DNA of 11,664 nucleotides, from contig JACDGH010000060.1 of the NCBI GenBank assembly GCA_013815395.1, forward strand, positions 1-11,664, read 5' to 3'. The notes under the pieces were generated by a model. It was not told where the DNA came from, did not search any database, and worked only from the letters and a program-made list of their open reading frames with translations. The position numbers and the translations under genes are program-made. Positions 1 through 6,326 of this stretch are shown here, in pieces. How positions within the stretch are numbered: position 1 is the stretch's first letter; each line of letters begins with the position of its first letter. The DNA comes from Parachlamydiaceae bacterium (GTDB taxonomy: Bacteria; Chlamydiota; Chlamydiia; Chlamydiales; Parachlamydiaceae).

Positions 1-525
1 ACAAAGGGCTCTTACGAAAAAGAAAAACTGGAAGAGCGTAAAGCTAAGCTTTGTGGCGGTGTAGCAGTTATCCGCGTTGGTGCAGCGACTGAACCAGAGC
101 TCAAACAAAAAAAACAAATGTTTGAAGACAGCTTAAATTCTACCAAAGCAGCTCTTGAAGAAGGCATTGTTCCTGGAGGCGGTATCGCTCTACTACGCGC
201 TAGTAAGGCTTTAAGTAACCTTAAACTTGAGGGTGATGAAGCTATCGGACTTAAAATCGTAATTACAGCTTGCCAAGCTCCTTTCAAACAAATTGTCAAT
301 AATGCCGGCCTCGACGGCTCCGTAATATTAGATGAAGTTTTAAAGAGTAAGCCTAACTTCGGTTTTGATGCCATGAATAACAAGGTTGTAGATTTGATGG
401 AAGCAGGTATCATTGACCCTGCTAAAGTGGTTAAAAACTGCTTGATCCATGCCGGATCTGCGGCGTGCATCGTATTAATTTCTGAAGCTTTGATCGGCGA
501 TGCTCCAGACGAAGATAAAGAATAG
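1..525 (+). CDS. groEL: Chaperonin GroEL paralogue, C-terminal part (5' end outside window)
   Basis: This is the last 174 codons of a 60-kDa chaperonin, in frame from base 1. By alignment from memory to E. coli GroEL it begins near residue 356 and covers the end of the apical domain, the second intermediate segment and the second equatorial segment. Visible family motifs are GGVAVIRVGAATE, EDSLNSTKAALEEG (its Asp, codon 43, matches the ATP-hydrolysis residue D398), VPGGGIALLRA and GIIDPAKV (its Asp matches the nucleotide-contacting D495). The segment after this, usually close to ALQNAAS, reads CLIHAGSAACIVLISEAL and is divergent. The protein stops at GDAPDEDKE, so the Gly-Gly-Met tail is absent. 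This fits a secondary GroEL copy, as chlamydiae encode several, rather than the groES-linked housekeeping copy, but the upstream gene is not visible. The next gene starts 19 nt downstream, so co-transcription is likely. Confidence 0.93.
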   Translation, partial: TKGSYEKEKLEERKAKLCGGVAVIRVGAATEPELKQKKQMFEDSLNSTKAALEEGIVPGGGIALLRASKALSNLKLEGDEAIGLKIVITACQAPFKQIVNNAGLDGSVILDEVLKSKPNFGFDAMNNKVVDLMEAGIIDPAKVVKNCLIHAGSAACIVLISEALIGDAPDEDKE

Positions 526-532
526 ATTTTTT

Positions 533-540
533 GAAAGGAG
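533..540 (+). promoter_or_regulatory. Ribosome binding site fixing the start of the binding-protein gene
   Basis: GAAAGGAG lies 4 nt before ATG 545. An in-frame ATG at 500, inside groEL, has no such site, so 545 is the preferred start. No promoter is evident in the 19-nt gap, which fits translation from a shared groEL transcript. Confidence 0.7.
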
Positions 541-544
541 ACAG

Positions 545-1852
545 ATGCATTTTTTTAGTTCAAAATTCTGCAACTGGCCTCCATTTCGATTAATATTTTC
601 AAAATTTAAAGTTTATGGCCTAGCTCTGACTCTTATTATTGTCTGGTGGGCCATAGCTTTTAGTCCTAAATCTTATCTATCGCAAACTATTGATATTTCT
701 TTAGAGAAATTAATCAGCACATCCATTGAAGACCAAAATATTGTTGCTCACATAAATGTTGATCGAAGCTCTTTAAAGCAAGCGCTGGGTGGAGACTTTG
801 CTTTAATGACGAGATTAATTGCCGACTGGGATATTGATGCCCAACTACTTGAAGCAAAAGGATTTAGTGACATCCAGCGCCTTCCTCATAGGGATTTTCT
901 GCGTACCCAGCTACTCGGTCGCGCAATAACCAATCCAAATAAGAACGAGCTTATTCGTTTAAAAAGCGAATCCGTTATCCCTGCAGTCACCGATGATCTT
1001 AGCAATAAGATCAATCTAAAGGATAAATATCGACGCTTCTTACCACAGACATACTCTTCCGCCAGTTTTCTATTGGCATTAGTCCCTCCATCTCAAATCG
1101 TCGCTTTACCCAGCAGATTGCGTGAGAAAACAGAACTTTATCCAAAAGCTCTCACCGATCTCATTCGCTTAGACATAGATAGATATAATGCTGAAAAATT
1201 ATTCGAAGAACGTCCAGAAATAGCCTTCGTCGCTCACTACTCGCATCCTTCGACTTTACAGGCATTGCGAAGCCAAGGTATTCAGCTATACATGATGAAA
1301 GAATTAAATACACTTGAAGCCATCAATCAAGAACTCATGAATATCGGCCGCTTGGTAGACCGACCGATCGAAGCCGAATTAATGCAATTCTTCCTTTCGG
1401 CTGCTAGCATAGCCCTCGACAATAAATTGACACTAATGAATAATCATTTATTTAAAATGCATAAGCCATTACCCACTGTTTTATATGTCAATTACCACCA
1501 TAATTTCTCAATTCCCACTGCTAAAACATTGACGGGGCATTTCTTGCGGAAAATTGCCACTTGGGATATTTCTTTAAAATATGGTGAGGATCATGGATTG
1601 CATGAGTTGTGGACGATACCTATTGATAAAGAACATATCGTCAATCTCAACCCCGACTGTCTCATTATAGTTGCCGAGCATCCCAAAGCTCTTGAAGAGC
1701 AAATGTTGCACGATGCAGCTTTGCAGCAGATAAAAGCGGTTAAAAATCACCAGCTTTATTTTGTCAATGAATGCATCCAACAATCTCCCTGTCAATATAT
1801 AATCCTGGCATATTGCGATCTTATCGATGCCTTAGCGAGCATAAAAAAATGA
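545..1852 (+). CDS. ABC transporter substrate-binding protein, FepB/BtuF-like (chelated metal, heme or corrinoid)
   Basis: The product has 435 residues. Residues about 23-39 are a hydrophobic segment after a basic N-terminus, so it is exported or inner-membrane anchored; no lipobox Cys is seen. From about residue 163 the chain follows the periplasmic-binding fold of siderophore, heme and B12 binders: a first strand-turn RFLPQTYSSASFLLAL equivalent to the usual sites-of-SPS/TEI region, then PEIAFVAHYSHPSTLQALRS, then LNPDCLIIVAEHP and a C-terminal LQQIKAVKNHQLYFVNE. Residues about 47-160 are extra compared with ordinary family members of about 270-300 residues, and I do not recognise them. The stop overlaps the start of a FecCD permease by 4 nt (ATGA), which supports the family call independently. 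The substrate cannot be read from sequence; iron-siderophore, heme and cobalamin are all possible. Confidence 0.8.
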   Translation: MHFFSSKFCNWPPFRLIFSKFKVYGLALTLIIVWWAIAFSPKSYLSQTIDISLEKLISTSIEDQNIVAHINVDRSSLKQALGGDFALMTRLIADWDIDAQLLEAKGFSDIQRLPHRDFLRTQLLGRAITNPNKNELIRLKSESVIPAVTDDLSNKINLKDKYRRFLPQTYSSASFLLALVPPSQIVALPSRLREKTELYPKALTDLIRLDIDRYNAEKLFEERPEIAFVAHYSHPSTLQALRSQGIQLYMMKELNTLEAINQELMNIGRLVDRPIEAELMQFFLSAASIALDNKLTLMNNHLFKMHKPLPTVLYVNYHHNFSIPTAKTLTGHFLRKIATWDISLKYGEDHGLHELWTIPIDKEHIVNLNPDCLIIVAEHPKALEEQMLHDAALQQIKAVKNHQLYFVNECIQQSPCQYIILAYCDLIDALASIKK

Positions 1853-2865
1853 CTGTAGAAACAAAAAAATTTACTTCCCTATTTTGGATTCAAATAGGTT
1901 TTTTCGCTTGTTTAGGCATTTGCGCTCTTTTGACGCTGATCATTGGTGATTCATCGTGGAATACCGTTTGGAAACAAGCCCTTGAACGCATAAAAGGCAC
2001 CTCCTCCCACTGGAATCCCCTTCTCGATGAACGGATACCGCGCTTGATTGTGATCCTATGTTCGGGTGCTGCTTTGGCAGTAGCCGGAGCAGTGATGCAA
2101 TCCTTATTCAACAATCCGCTCGCCTCTCCCAATGTGCTTGGAATCTCCTGCGGCGGTGGATTAATGGTCATTTTAGTCTTTGTCTTAGAATGGCATTTAA
2201 AATACCCTTTCATCATTCCGCTGGGAGCTTTTCTTGGATCGCTTTTAACACTTGTGGCTGTTTACTTATTATCGCGCTCGCAAGGGATCGTCCAATTAAA
2301 CACTTTAATATTAACAGGTATTGCTGTTTCGTCGCTGCTTTTTGCCATACAAGCTGCCATTATGTATGCCTTAAGGGATCGCTGGATGCTTATTCAGACT
2401 TTAACCGAATGGGAATCGGGATCGACGATCGATCGCGGGTGGAAGCATGTGCATATGCAACTTCCTCTGACCTTAATAGGACTTTATGGTTGTTGGCACT
2501 ACCGCAGTGAAATTGATATTTTGGCATTAGGTGAAGAGGAGGCCCAAAATTTGGGTGTAGAAGTCAACAAAGTGCGCTGGCGTCTATTTTTATGCGTGGC
2601 TTTACTTACAGGTGGGGCCATAGCTTCTGTGGGGGCGATAGCCTTCTTTGGCTTAGTTTTGCCGCATCTTGTCAGGTATCTGCAAGGACCATCCAATCAT
2701 CAATTGATCCCTCTATGCATTTTGATTGGGAGTACCTCATTTGCGGCTATAGACCTTTTTTTGCGTATATTTGAAATCCATTCTTTATCTATTGGCAATG
2801 TGGCGGCTATTTTGGGAGGTTTTTTCTTCTTGATTCTAATTACGCGTCTCGCGAAAAAAAACTAA
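1849..2865 (+). CDS. FecCD-family ABC transporter permease
   Basis: This inner-membrane channel subunit has 338 residues, the usual length for the BtuC/FhuB/FepD/HmuU family. The start at 1849 is chosen because ATG overlaps the upstream TGA as ATGA; a longer in-frame start at 1771 would lie deep inside the binding-protein gene. Family landmarks are ERIPRL (61-66), GAVMQSLFNNPLASPNVLGI (80-99), LGEEEAQNLGV (227-237) and GLVLPHLVRYLQGP (268-281), the last forming part of the coupling helix that meets the ATPase. Hydrophobic segments recur along the chain (for example about 12-33, 66-86, 120-142, 148-172, 246-270 and near the C-terminus), in line with the 9-10 helices of the family. It should pair with the binding protein upstream and the ATPase at 3494. 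Unusually, that ATPase gene is not adjacent: 628 nt with a repeat element intervene. Confidence 0.93.
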   Translation: MTVETKKFTSLFWIQIGFFACLGICALLTLIIGDSSWNTVWKQALERIKGTSSHWNPLLDERIPRLIVILCSGAALAVAGAVMQSLFNNPLASPNVLGISCGGGLMVILVFVLEWHLKYPFIIPLGAFLGSLLTLVAVYLLSRSQGIVQLNTLILTGIAVSSLLFAIQAAIMYALRDRWMLIQTLTEWESGSTIDRGWKHVHMQLPLTLIGLYGCWHYRSEIDILALGEEEAQNLGVEVNKVRWRLFLCVALLTGGAIASVGAIAFFGLVLPHLVRYLQGPSNHQLIPLCILIGSTSFAAIDLFLRIFEIHSLSIGNVAAILGGFFFLILITRLAKKN

Positions 2866-2876
2866 AGACAAATCCT

Positions 2877-2901
2877 AGCTTTGAAGCTATTCTTGAGAAT
2901 A
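2877..2901. other. Two abutting short palindromes after the permease gene
   Basis: AGCTTTGAAGCT (2877-2888, 5-bp arms) runs directly into TATTCTTGAGAATA (2888-2901, 6-bp arms). They begin 11 nt after the permease stop. They could form weak 3'-end hairpins, but no T-run follows either, so an intrinsic terminator is not well supported. Confidence 0.35.
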
Positions 2902-2931
2902 TTGAAACATCCAAACTGGGCAGCGCTTCCT

Positions 2932-3197
2932 AGGCTGACAGAAAATAGCAGGAAATAGATTATTTGTACTTGGCGAAGCCCCTGGAGTACGTCGGCTTTG
3001 GCGCTTCCTTTAATTCAGGAGGCAGTTAATTAAAACAGAATACAATCATTTTGAAATAAAGAATTTTATTCTTTATTCACTTATGCTATATCCTAGAGCG
3101 CTTAAAGTGATTTCTTGAATTAAACGGCGCTGCAGAGTCGACGCACTCCAGGGGCTTCGTCAAACGCACATTATTTCTACAATTATCTGTCAGTCCT
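2932..3197. repeat. MITE-like inverted-repeat element, copy 1
   Basis: The core has 53-nt terminal inverted repeats at 2969-3021 and 3112-3164, matching at about 41 of 53 positions; the outer part, with GAAGCCCCTGGAGT, is best conserved. Inverted similarity extends outward to AGGCTGACAG (2932-2941) and its counterpart CTGTCAGTCCT (3187-3197), giving a total of about 266 bp. The interior (3022-3111) is AT-rich and holds AATAAAGAATTTTATTCTTTATT, itself nearly palindromic. The same arms and interior landmarks (GAATACAAT.ATTT, AATAAAG, AG.GCGCTT) recur in copy 2 near 6363. There is no transposase ORF. Copy 1 is more decayed than copy 2. It sits between the permease and ATPase genes of one transporter. 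Confidence 0.85.
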
Positions 3198-3411
3198 TAA
3201 AGGGCGTCTCTACACGAGCCCTGGCTAAGGGCATACTTGTACCCACATCTTTTTTTGATCCTCGTTTTTATATCGCCACCACCACCCGCGATTCGCGTAA
3301 ATTTAGCAGAGGGGCTACCAATTTAGGCGATCTTTTTTTGAGTAAAAAACAATCAGAGGTTTGCCATTTTTTGTATACTTCCCCTTCAATTAACATAGCG
3401 ACTGAGTTCAT
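3190..3411 (-). pseudogene. Possible degraded small ORF of unknown function
   Basis: Reading the minus strand from ATG 3411, 47 codons run to an in-frame TAA at 3268-3270, ending in VAPLLNLRESRVVVAI. The same frame stays open after that stop for 25 codons (starting KRGSKKDVGTSMPLARARVE) to a TGA at 3190-3192, within the outer right arm of repeat copy 1. The composition looks protein-like, rich in Lys and Arg, but there is no ribosome binding site and I do not recognise the sequence. It may be a remnant interrupted by a nonsense change, a 47-residue peptide, or chance. The plus strand is also open here (to TGA near 3444) without a suitable start. Confidence 0.25.
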
Positions 3412-3475
3412 GTTAAACAATGATAATAAGGCTTGTTTTAAATGAATAATTATAATTTTTTTAAAGTTTGAGTTT

Positions 3476-3484
3476 TGCTATAAT
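3476..3484 (+). promoter_or_regulatory. Extended -10 promoter of the ABC ATPase gene, probably giving a leaderless mRNA
   Basis: TGCTATAAT provides a perfect -10 hexamer (3479-3484) with the TGN extension. No good -35 hexamer is found at 16-18 nt, only a T-run, which an extended -10 can tolerate. Transcription would start near 3490-3491, about 3 nt before ATG 3494. There is no Shine-Dalgarno sequence before that ATG. A second TATAAT at 3451-3456 would give a leader of about 30 nt, but it lacks a -35 as well. Confidence 0.6.
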
Positions 3485-3493
3485 ACACTGTTT

Positions 3494-4222
3494 ATGCAAA
3501 AAAACACTCTTAAAACAGATTTATTGAGCTATGCAATCAACGGTAATTTTCTCATTGAGAATATTTCTCTTGAATTTACTCCCGGTCTAGTGCATGGCAT
3601 CTTGGGCCCTAACGGATCCGGTAAATCAACATTATTAAAAAATTTATCGGGAATATGGAAAGCAACTTCTGGTTCCATTTTATGGAATCACTCATCGCTA
3701 CTGATGGAAAATCGCCAAGCAGCGAGCCGCATCATCTCCCTTGTCCCACAAAATCCACAAGTTAATTTCGATTTTTTAGTGGAAGATATAGTTGCTATGG
3801 GACGTTATGCGCATGATTCGCGATATTGGGCTACGCCTCAAAAAAATTTATTGCAAAATGCTCTTGAAATGGTCGATGCTTGGCATTTGCGCTCGCGCCG
3901 CATAACCTGTTTATCACACGGAGAAAGACAGCGCGTGTACATTGCCAGGGCGCTGGTTACTGAGGCTCCCATTCTTTTATTAGATGAGCCCACAGCAAGT
4001 TTAGATATCCGCCATCAAATTGAAATTTGGCAGCTATTAAAACGCTTAGCTCACGAAGGGAAAATTGTAATTGTATCTACCCATGATATCCTTGTTGCAG
4101 AGCGATATTGCGACAAAATAGCCGTATTAAACAGAGGAAAATGTATTGCTAATGGAGCATTTGAAACGATCATGACCCCTGAATTGCTCTTAAATGTTTT
4201 TGAAGTGAGTTCAATTCGGTAA
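3494..4222 (+). CDS. ABC transporter ATP-binding protein, FepC/BtuD/HmuV-like
   Basis: This 242-residue cytoplasmic ATPase would power import through the FecCD permease upstream. All nucleotide-binding elements are present in order: Walker A GPNGSGKST (38-46), Q-loop Gln86 in LVPQNPQ, signature LSHGERQR (140-147), Walker B ILLLDEP (160-166, catalytic Glu165), D-loop SLD (169-171) and switch His197 in STHD. The second Gly of the usual LSGGQ is His; LSHGE also occurs in this subfamily. Length and the region MGRYAH (102-107) fit the siderophore/heme/B12 ATPase group. The start at 3494 puts the first strand right before Walker A at the normal distance. The gene has no ribosome binding site and its own promoter immediately upstream. 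It is separated from the permease gene by repeat copy 1, which is unusual for this kind of operon. Confidence 0.93.
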   Translation: MQKNTLKTDLLSYAINGNFLIENISLEFTPGLVHGILGPNGSGKSTLLKNLSGIWKATSGSILWNHSSLLMENRQAASRIISLVPQNPQVNFDFLVEDIVAMGRYAHDSRYWATPQKNLLQNALEMVDAWHLRSRRITCLSHGERQRVYIARALVTEAPILLLDEPTASLDIRHQIEIWQLLKRLAHEGKIVIVSTHDILVAERYCDKIAVLNRGKCIANGAFETIMTPELLLNVFEVSSIR

Positions 4223-4233
4223 TGCTAAATCGC

Positions 4234-4319
4234 CTCTTTGTGTCCTCTGTGGACGCTGTGGTAATATTTGTTATAATGAATAATTACAGCGCCCACAGAT
4301 ATACAGAGAACATAGAGAG
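4234..4319. repeat. Imperfect intergenic palindrome with CTCTGTG-type repeats
   Basis: The left arm 4234-4265 (containing GTGTCCTCTGTGGACGCTGT) and right arm 4283-4319 (containing ACAGCGCCCACAGA) are inverted copies with mismatches and small gaps, around an AT-rich loop at 4266-4282. It starts 12 nt after the ATPase stop. The hairpin could stop or stabilise that transcript, but no T-run follows. Phrases of this CTCTGTGT/CCTCTGTGG type are, from memory, common dispersed intergenic repeats in several phyla. Confidence 0.6.
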
Positions 4320-4332
4320 AGTGTTTAATTAA

Positions 4333-4371
4333 TTAAGGTGGTGAACCACGTCTATCATACACTCACCTTAA
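4333..4371. other. Hairpin TTAAGGTG ... CACCTTAA in the spacer
   Basis: Eight-bp arms (4333-4340, 4364-4371) enclose 23 nt; an alternative small hairpin GTGGT-GA-ACCAC also forms at 4338-4349. A run of A follows on the plus strand, so it is not a plus-strand terminator, and no gene abuts it on the minus strand. The function is unknown. From 4372 to 4488 I see only AT-rich sequence. Confidence 0.35.
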
Positions 4372-4488
4372 AAAAATGTTAGTAAAATCAATTATAGCGA
4401 AAATATCTTTTTATTATAAATATTTTCACTATCACAAAATTATATCACATCGCCTTTTTAAGAAAACATATTGTAATGTTTGATTTGA

Positions 4489-4623
4489 GGAAAGAAGGGA
4501 GAGACACCCTTGCTAACTAGATTATGCAGCCGAAACCAAGGTAGCCGGGGCGTTTTGCCCTGCTTTCCACAATTCAACGAGCCTAGAAATTAGAAAACGC
4601 TTAGAGAGCCTTTTTAAGCTAAA
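4489..4623 (-). other. Structured, GC-richer spacer segment with a coding-like minus-strand frame
   Basis: On the minus strand an open stretch from 4623 to a TAA at 4522-4524 encodes 33 residues including RLSKRFLISRLVELWKAG and ending QNAPATLVSAA, with no start codon and a stop immediately upstream (4624-4626). It reads like the C-terminal remnant of a protein, though I do not recognise it. On either strand the segment can also fold: GGAAAG (4489-4494) with CTTTCC (4563-4568), enclosing AAGGG/CCCTT (4495-4511) and GGGC/GCCC (near 4548-4560). CAGGCC-GAGAT-GGCCTG follows at 4634-4650. A gene remnant and a small structured RNA are both possible. Confidence 0.3.
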
Positions 4624-4653
4624 TTAACCAACCCAGGCCGAGATGGCCTGATT

Positions 4654-4686
4654 AAAGCATGGACTAATTTAATTAGTCCATGCTTT
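4654..4686 (-). terminator. Intrinsic-type terminator of the NSS symporter gene
   Basis: AAAGCATGGACTAATT and its exact inverse flank a single T, a perfect 33-nt palindrome. It lies 7 nt beyond the symporter stop at 4694. Each strand ends in a short T-run after the stem (CTTT on minus, CTTTT on plus), so it could act in both directions, also ending plus-strand transcription from the ATPase side. Confidence 0.75.
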
Positions 4687-4693
4687 TCCATAA

Positions 4694-6070
4694 CTATTTA
4701 ACTAAAGCATCAATGTTAATTAAACCTGTTTGCTGCAATAGAATCAATAAGATTGCCGCAGGACAGATCCAACGCATAAAGAATATCCAAGGGTGCCATA
4801 ACCATCCAAATTTGGTGCCAGCTAAAAATTCTTCACGGCTGATAGATTTATCAAGCACCCATCCCACATAAATTGAGATCATTAGACCGCCAATAGGAAG
4901 CAGCCATACCGATACCAGATTGTCAATTGTGCCAAAAAAAGTTTTTCCAAAAATTTGTGGCCAGTTAGCAAAGAGTAAATTTGTACCAGAAAGCGCGCTT
5001 GGAATTCCAAAAATAAAGCAAGAGGCACCTGTAATTAACACGGCTTTTTTGCGTGACCACCCGTATAAATCGATAAAGTTAGCAGAAACCACTTCAATAA
5101 GTGCTATAGCAGACGTTAAGGCTGTAAAGACAAACAATACAAAAAACGTTGTTGAAATAAGGATGGCACCTGGCAATTTAGCAAAAAGTAAAGGCAAAGT
5201 CTTAAATACTAGACCCGGACCGCTAGCTGGTGTGAATCCGAATGTAAAGATGACCGGGAAAATCATTAAGCCGGCAAGAATGGATATAAAAACGATCATG
5301 CATCCAATGATTGCGCTTGTCTTAGGAATGTCTTCAGTGCGGCGCATGTAGCTACCGTACGTGAGCATGATCCCTTGTCCTAAACTCAAAGTAAAGAATG
5401 ATAAGCCTAACGCTTCTAAAACGCCAGAAGGCTTGAAATTAGAAAAATCGGGATAGAAAATAAAACGAACTGCTTGGCCAAATCCCTCGAGCGTGGAACT
5501 GTACACGCAAAGCACTAACAGCATAACTAATAATGCTGAAGTCATGAATTTGCTCCAATACTCAATACCATGACGCACGCCAGGTAATACAACTGCAACA
5601 GTAATAGCAGTAAATGCTAGATGCCAGAAAAGGGTAATATCGCCAGAGGAAGATAACAATTCATAGACATGCCCAATTTGGTCGGCATCAAGCCCTTTGT
5701 AGAATTCATTAAGCGACATAAATACATAGCTTAATCCCCATCCCGCCAAAACGCTATAGAAGGACATAATAAGAAAGGAAGACGCAACGCCAAGCCAGCC
5801 CACCCCTTTCCACACTGTAGAGTTATCACTCAATGTGGCAAAAATTCCTACAGCACCGCGCTGGGCTTTTCGTCCTATAATAAGCTCGGCAATAAATACA
5901 GGAATACCGATAAAAAATGTGCATAGAATGTAAATGAGGACAAAAAGGCCGCCGCCATTTTCACCAGTGACATATGGAAATTTCCATAGAGTTCCTAGAC
6001 CGATCGCCGAACCAGCCGCTGCTAGAATAAAGCCTAGGTGCGAACTCCAATGTTCTCGTTGCTTTTGCAT
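4694..6070 (-). CDS. Sodium-dependent amino-acid symporter, NSS/SNF family
   Basis: This inner-membrane protein of 458 residues has the neurotransmitter:sodium symporter fold (LeuT/MhsT/Tyt1 group), importing an amino acid with Na+. The first helix carries the family signature AAGSAIGLGTLWKFPYVTGE (18-37), which contributes backbone ligands for sodium and substrate; GGGLFVLIYILCTFFIGIPV and AELIIGRKAQ follow in helix 2. SFFTLSLGQGIMLTYGSYM matches helix 6 with its unwound substrate-binding part. The length resembles MhsT (about 450 residues) and Tyt1 more than LeuT (519). Start ATG 6070 is preceded by GGAG at 8 nt. The preferred amino acid cannot be read from sequence, although acquisition from the host would suit an intracellular bacterium. 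The gene is monocistronic on the minus strand, with a strong terminator after it and a leader of roughly 120 nt or more. Confidence 0.92.
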   Translation of the reverse strand: MQKQREHWSSHLGFILAAAGSAIGLGTLWKFPYVTGENGGGLFVLIYILCTFFIGIPVFIAELIIGRKAQRGAVGIFATLSDNSTVWKGVGWLGVASSFLIMSFYSVLAGWGLSYVFMSLNEFYKGLDADQIGHVYELLSSSGDITLFWHLAFTAITVAVVLPGVRHGIEYWSKFMTSALLVMLLVLCVYSSTLEGFGQAVRFIFYPDFSNFKPSGVLEALGLSFFTLSLGQGIMLTYGSYMRRTEDIPKTSAIIGCMIVFISILAGLMIFPVIFTFGFTPASGPGLVFKTLPLLFAKLPGAILISTTFFVLFVFTALTSAIALIEVVSANFIDLYGWSRKKAVLITGASCFIFGIPSALSGTNLLFANWPQIFGKTFFGTIDNLVSVWLLPIGGLMISIYVGWVLDKSISREEFLAGTKFGWLWHPWIFFMRWICPAAILLILLQQTGLINIDALVK

Positions 6071-6113
6071 AAGTTTTTCTCCAGATAAATGACACTTATT
6101 TACTCAATCGCGA

Positions 6114-6156
6114 GAGCTTTCGCTCAGTCTAAATTTTTCTTCACCATATGAGGTGA
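6114..6156 (-). promoter_or_regulatory. Hairpins in the 5' leader of the symporter gene
   Basis: In the minus-strand mRNA leader, TCACC-TCATAT-GGTGA (6141-6156) is followed by GAGC-GAAA-GCTC, a GNRA tetraloop hairpin (6114-6125), about 45-85 nt before the start codon. They could influence mRNA stability or translation; I do not recognise a known riboswitch. A possible minus promoter (TTGTCA at 6217-6222, TATACC at 6196-6201) has a short 15-nt spacer and is uncertain. Confidence 0.3.
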
Positions 6157-6215
6157 GTTTTTAAGCAATGTTAAAATTGATGTAGAGTGGTAAAGGGTAT
6201 ATCATGCAATCGTTA

Positions 6216-6244
6216 TTGACAAGAGTTTTTTATTTGCATAATAT
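6216..6244 (+). promoter_or_regulatory. Sigma70-type promoter on the plus strand, upstream of repeat copy 2
   Basis: A perfect -35 TTGACA (6216-6221) is followed after 17 nt by TAATAT (6239-6244). CATAAT at 6237-6242 would be a better hexamer but with a 15-nt spacer. The first downstream plus-strand gene with a good ribosome binding site is at 6599, so the transcript would run through the inverted repeats of copy 2. Confidence 0.5.
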
Positions 6245-6326
6245 GCGCCCGTAGAATTTAAAGCGTAGATTGACAATTTCTTAACATGAGAGTGAGCGAA
6301 AGAAAAAAAGAGAACAGAAAGCTCCG

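Noticed and set aside
12..470. 152-codon open frame on the minus strand opposite groEL
   Set aside because: It is antisense to a strongly conserved GroEL frame, has low-complexity composition and no start signal; a shadow frame.
2058..2510. 150-codon open frame inside the permease gene (plus strand, other frame)
   Set aside because: The overlapping frame has clear FecCD motifs throughout; this one matches nothing and lacks a start signal.
3494..4222. ATPase signature LSHGE instead of LSGGQ as a sign of inactivity
   Set aside because: All other catalytic residues are intact and His at this place occurs in functional members of the subfamily.
4485..4620. Possible RNase P RNA, because GAGGAAAG occurs at 4487-4494
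   Set aside because: The segment is far too short and none of the other conserved RNase P elements follow.
4920..5351. 143-codon open frame opposite the symporter gene
   Set aside because: Antisense to membrane-protein codons with NSS signatures; a typical shadow of a hydrophobic gene.
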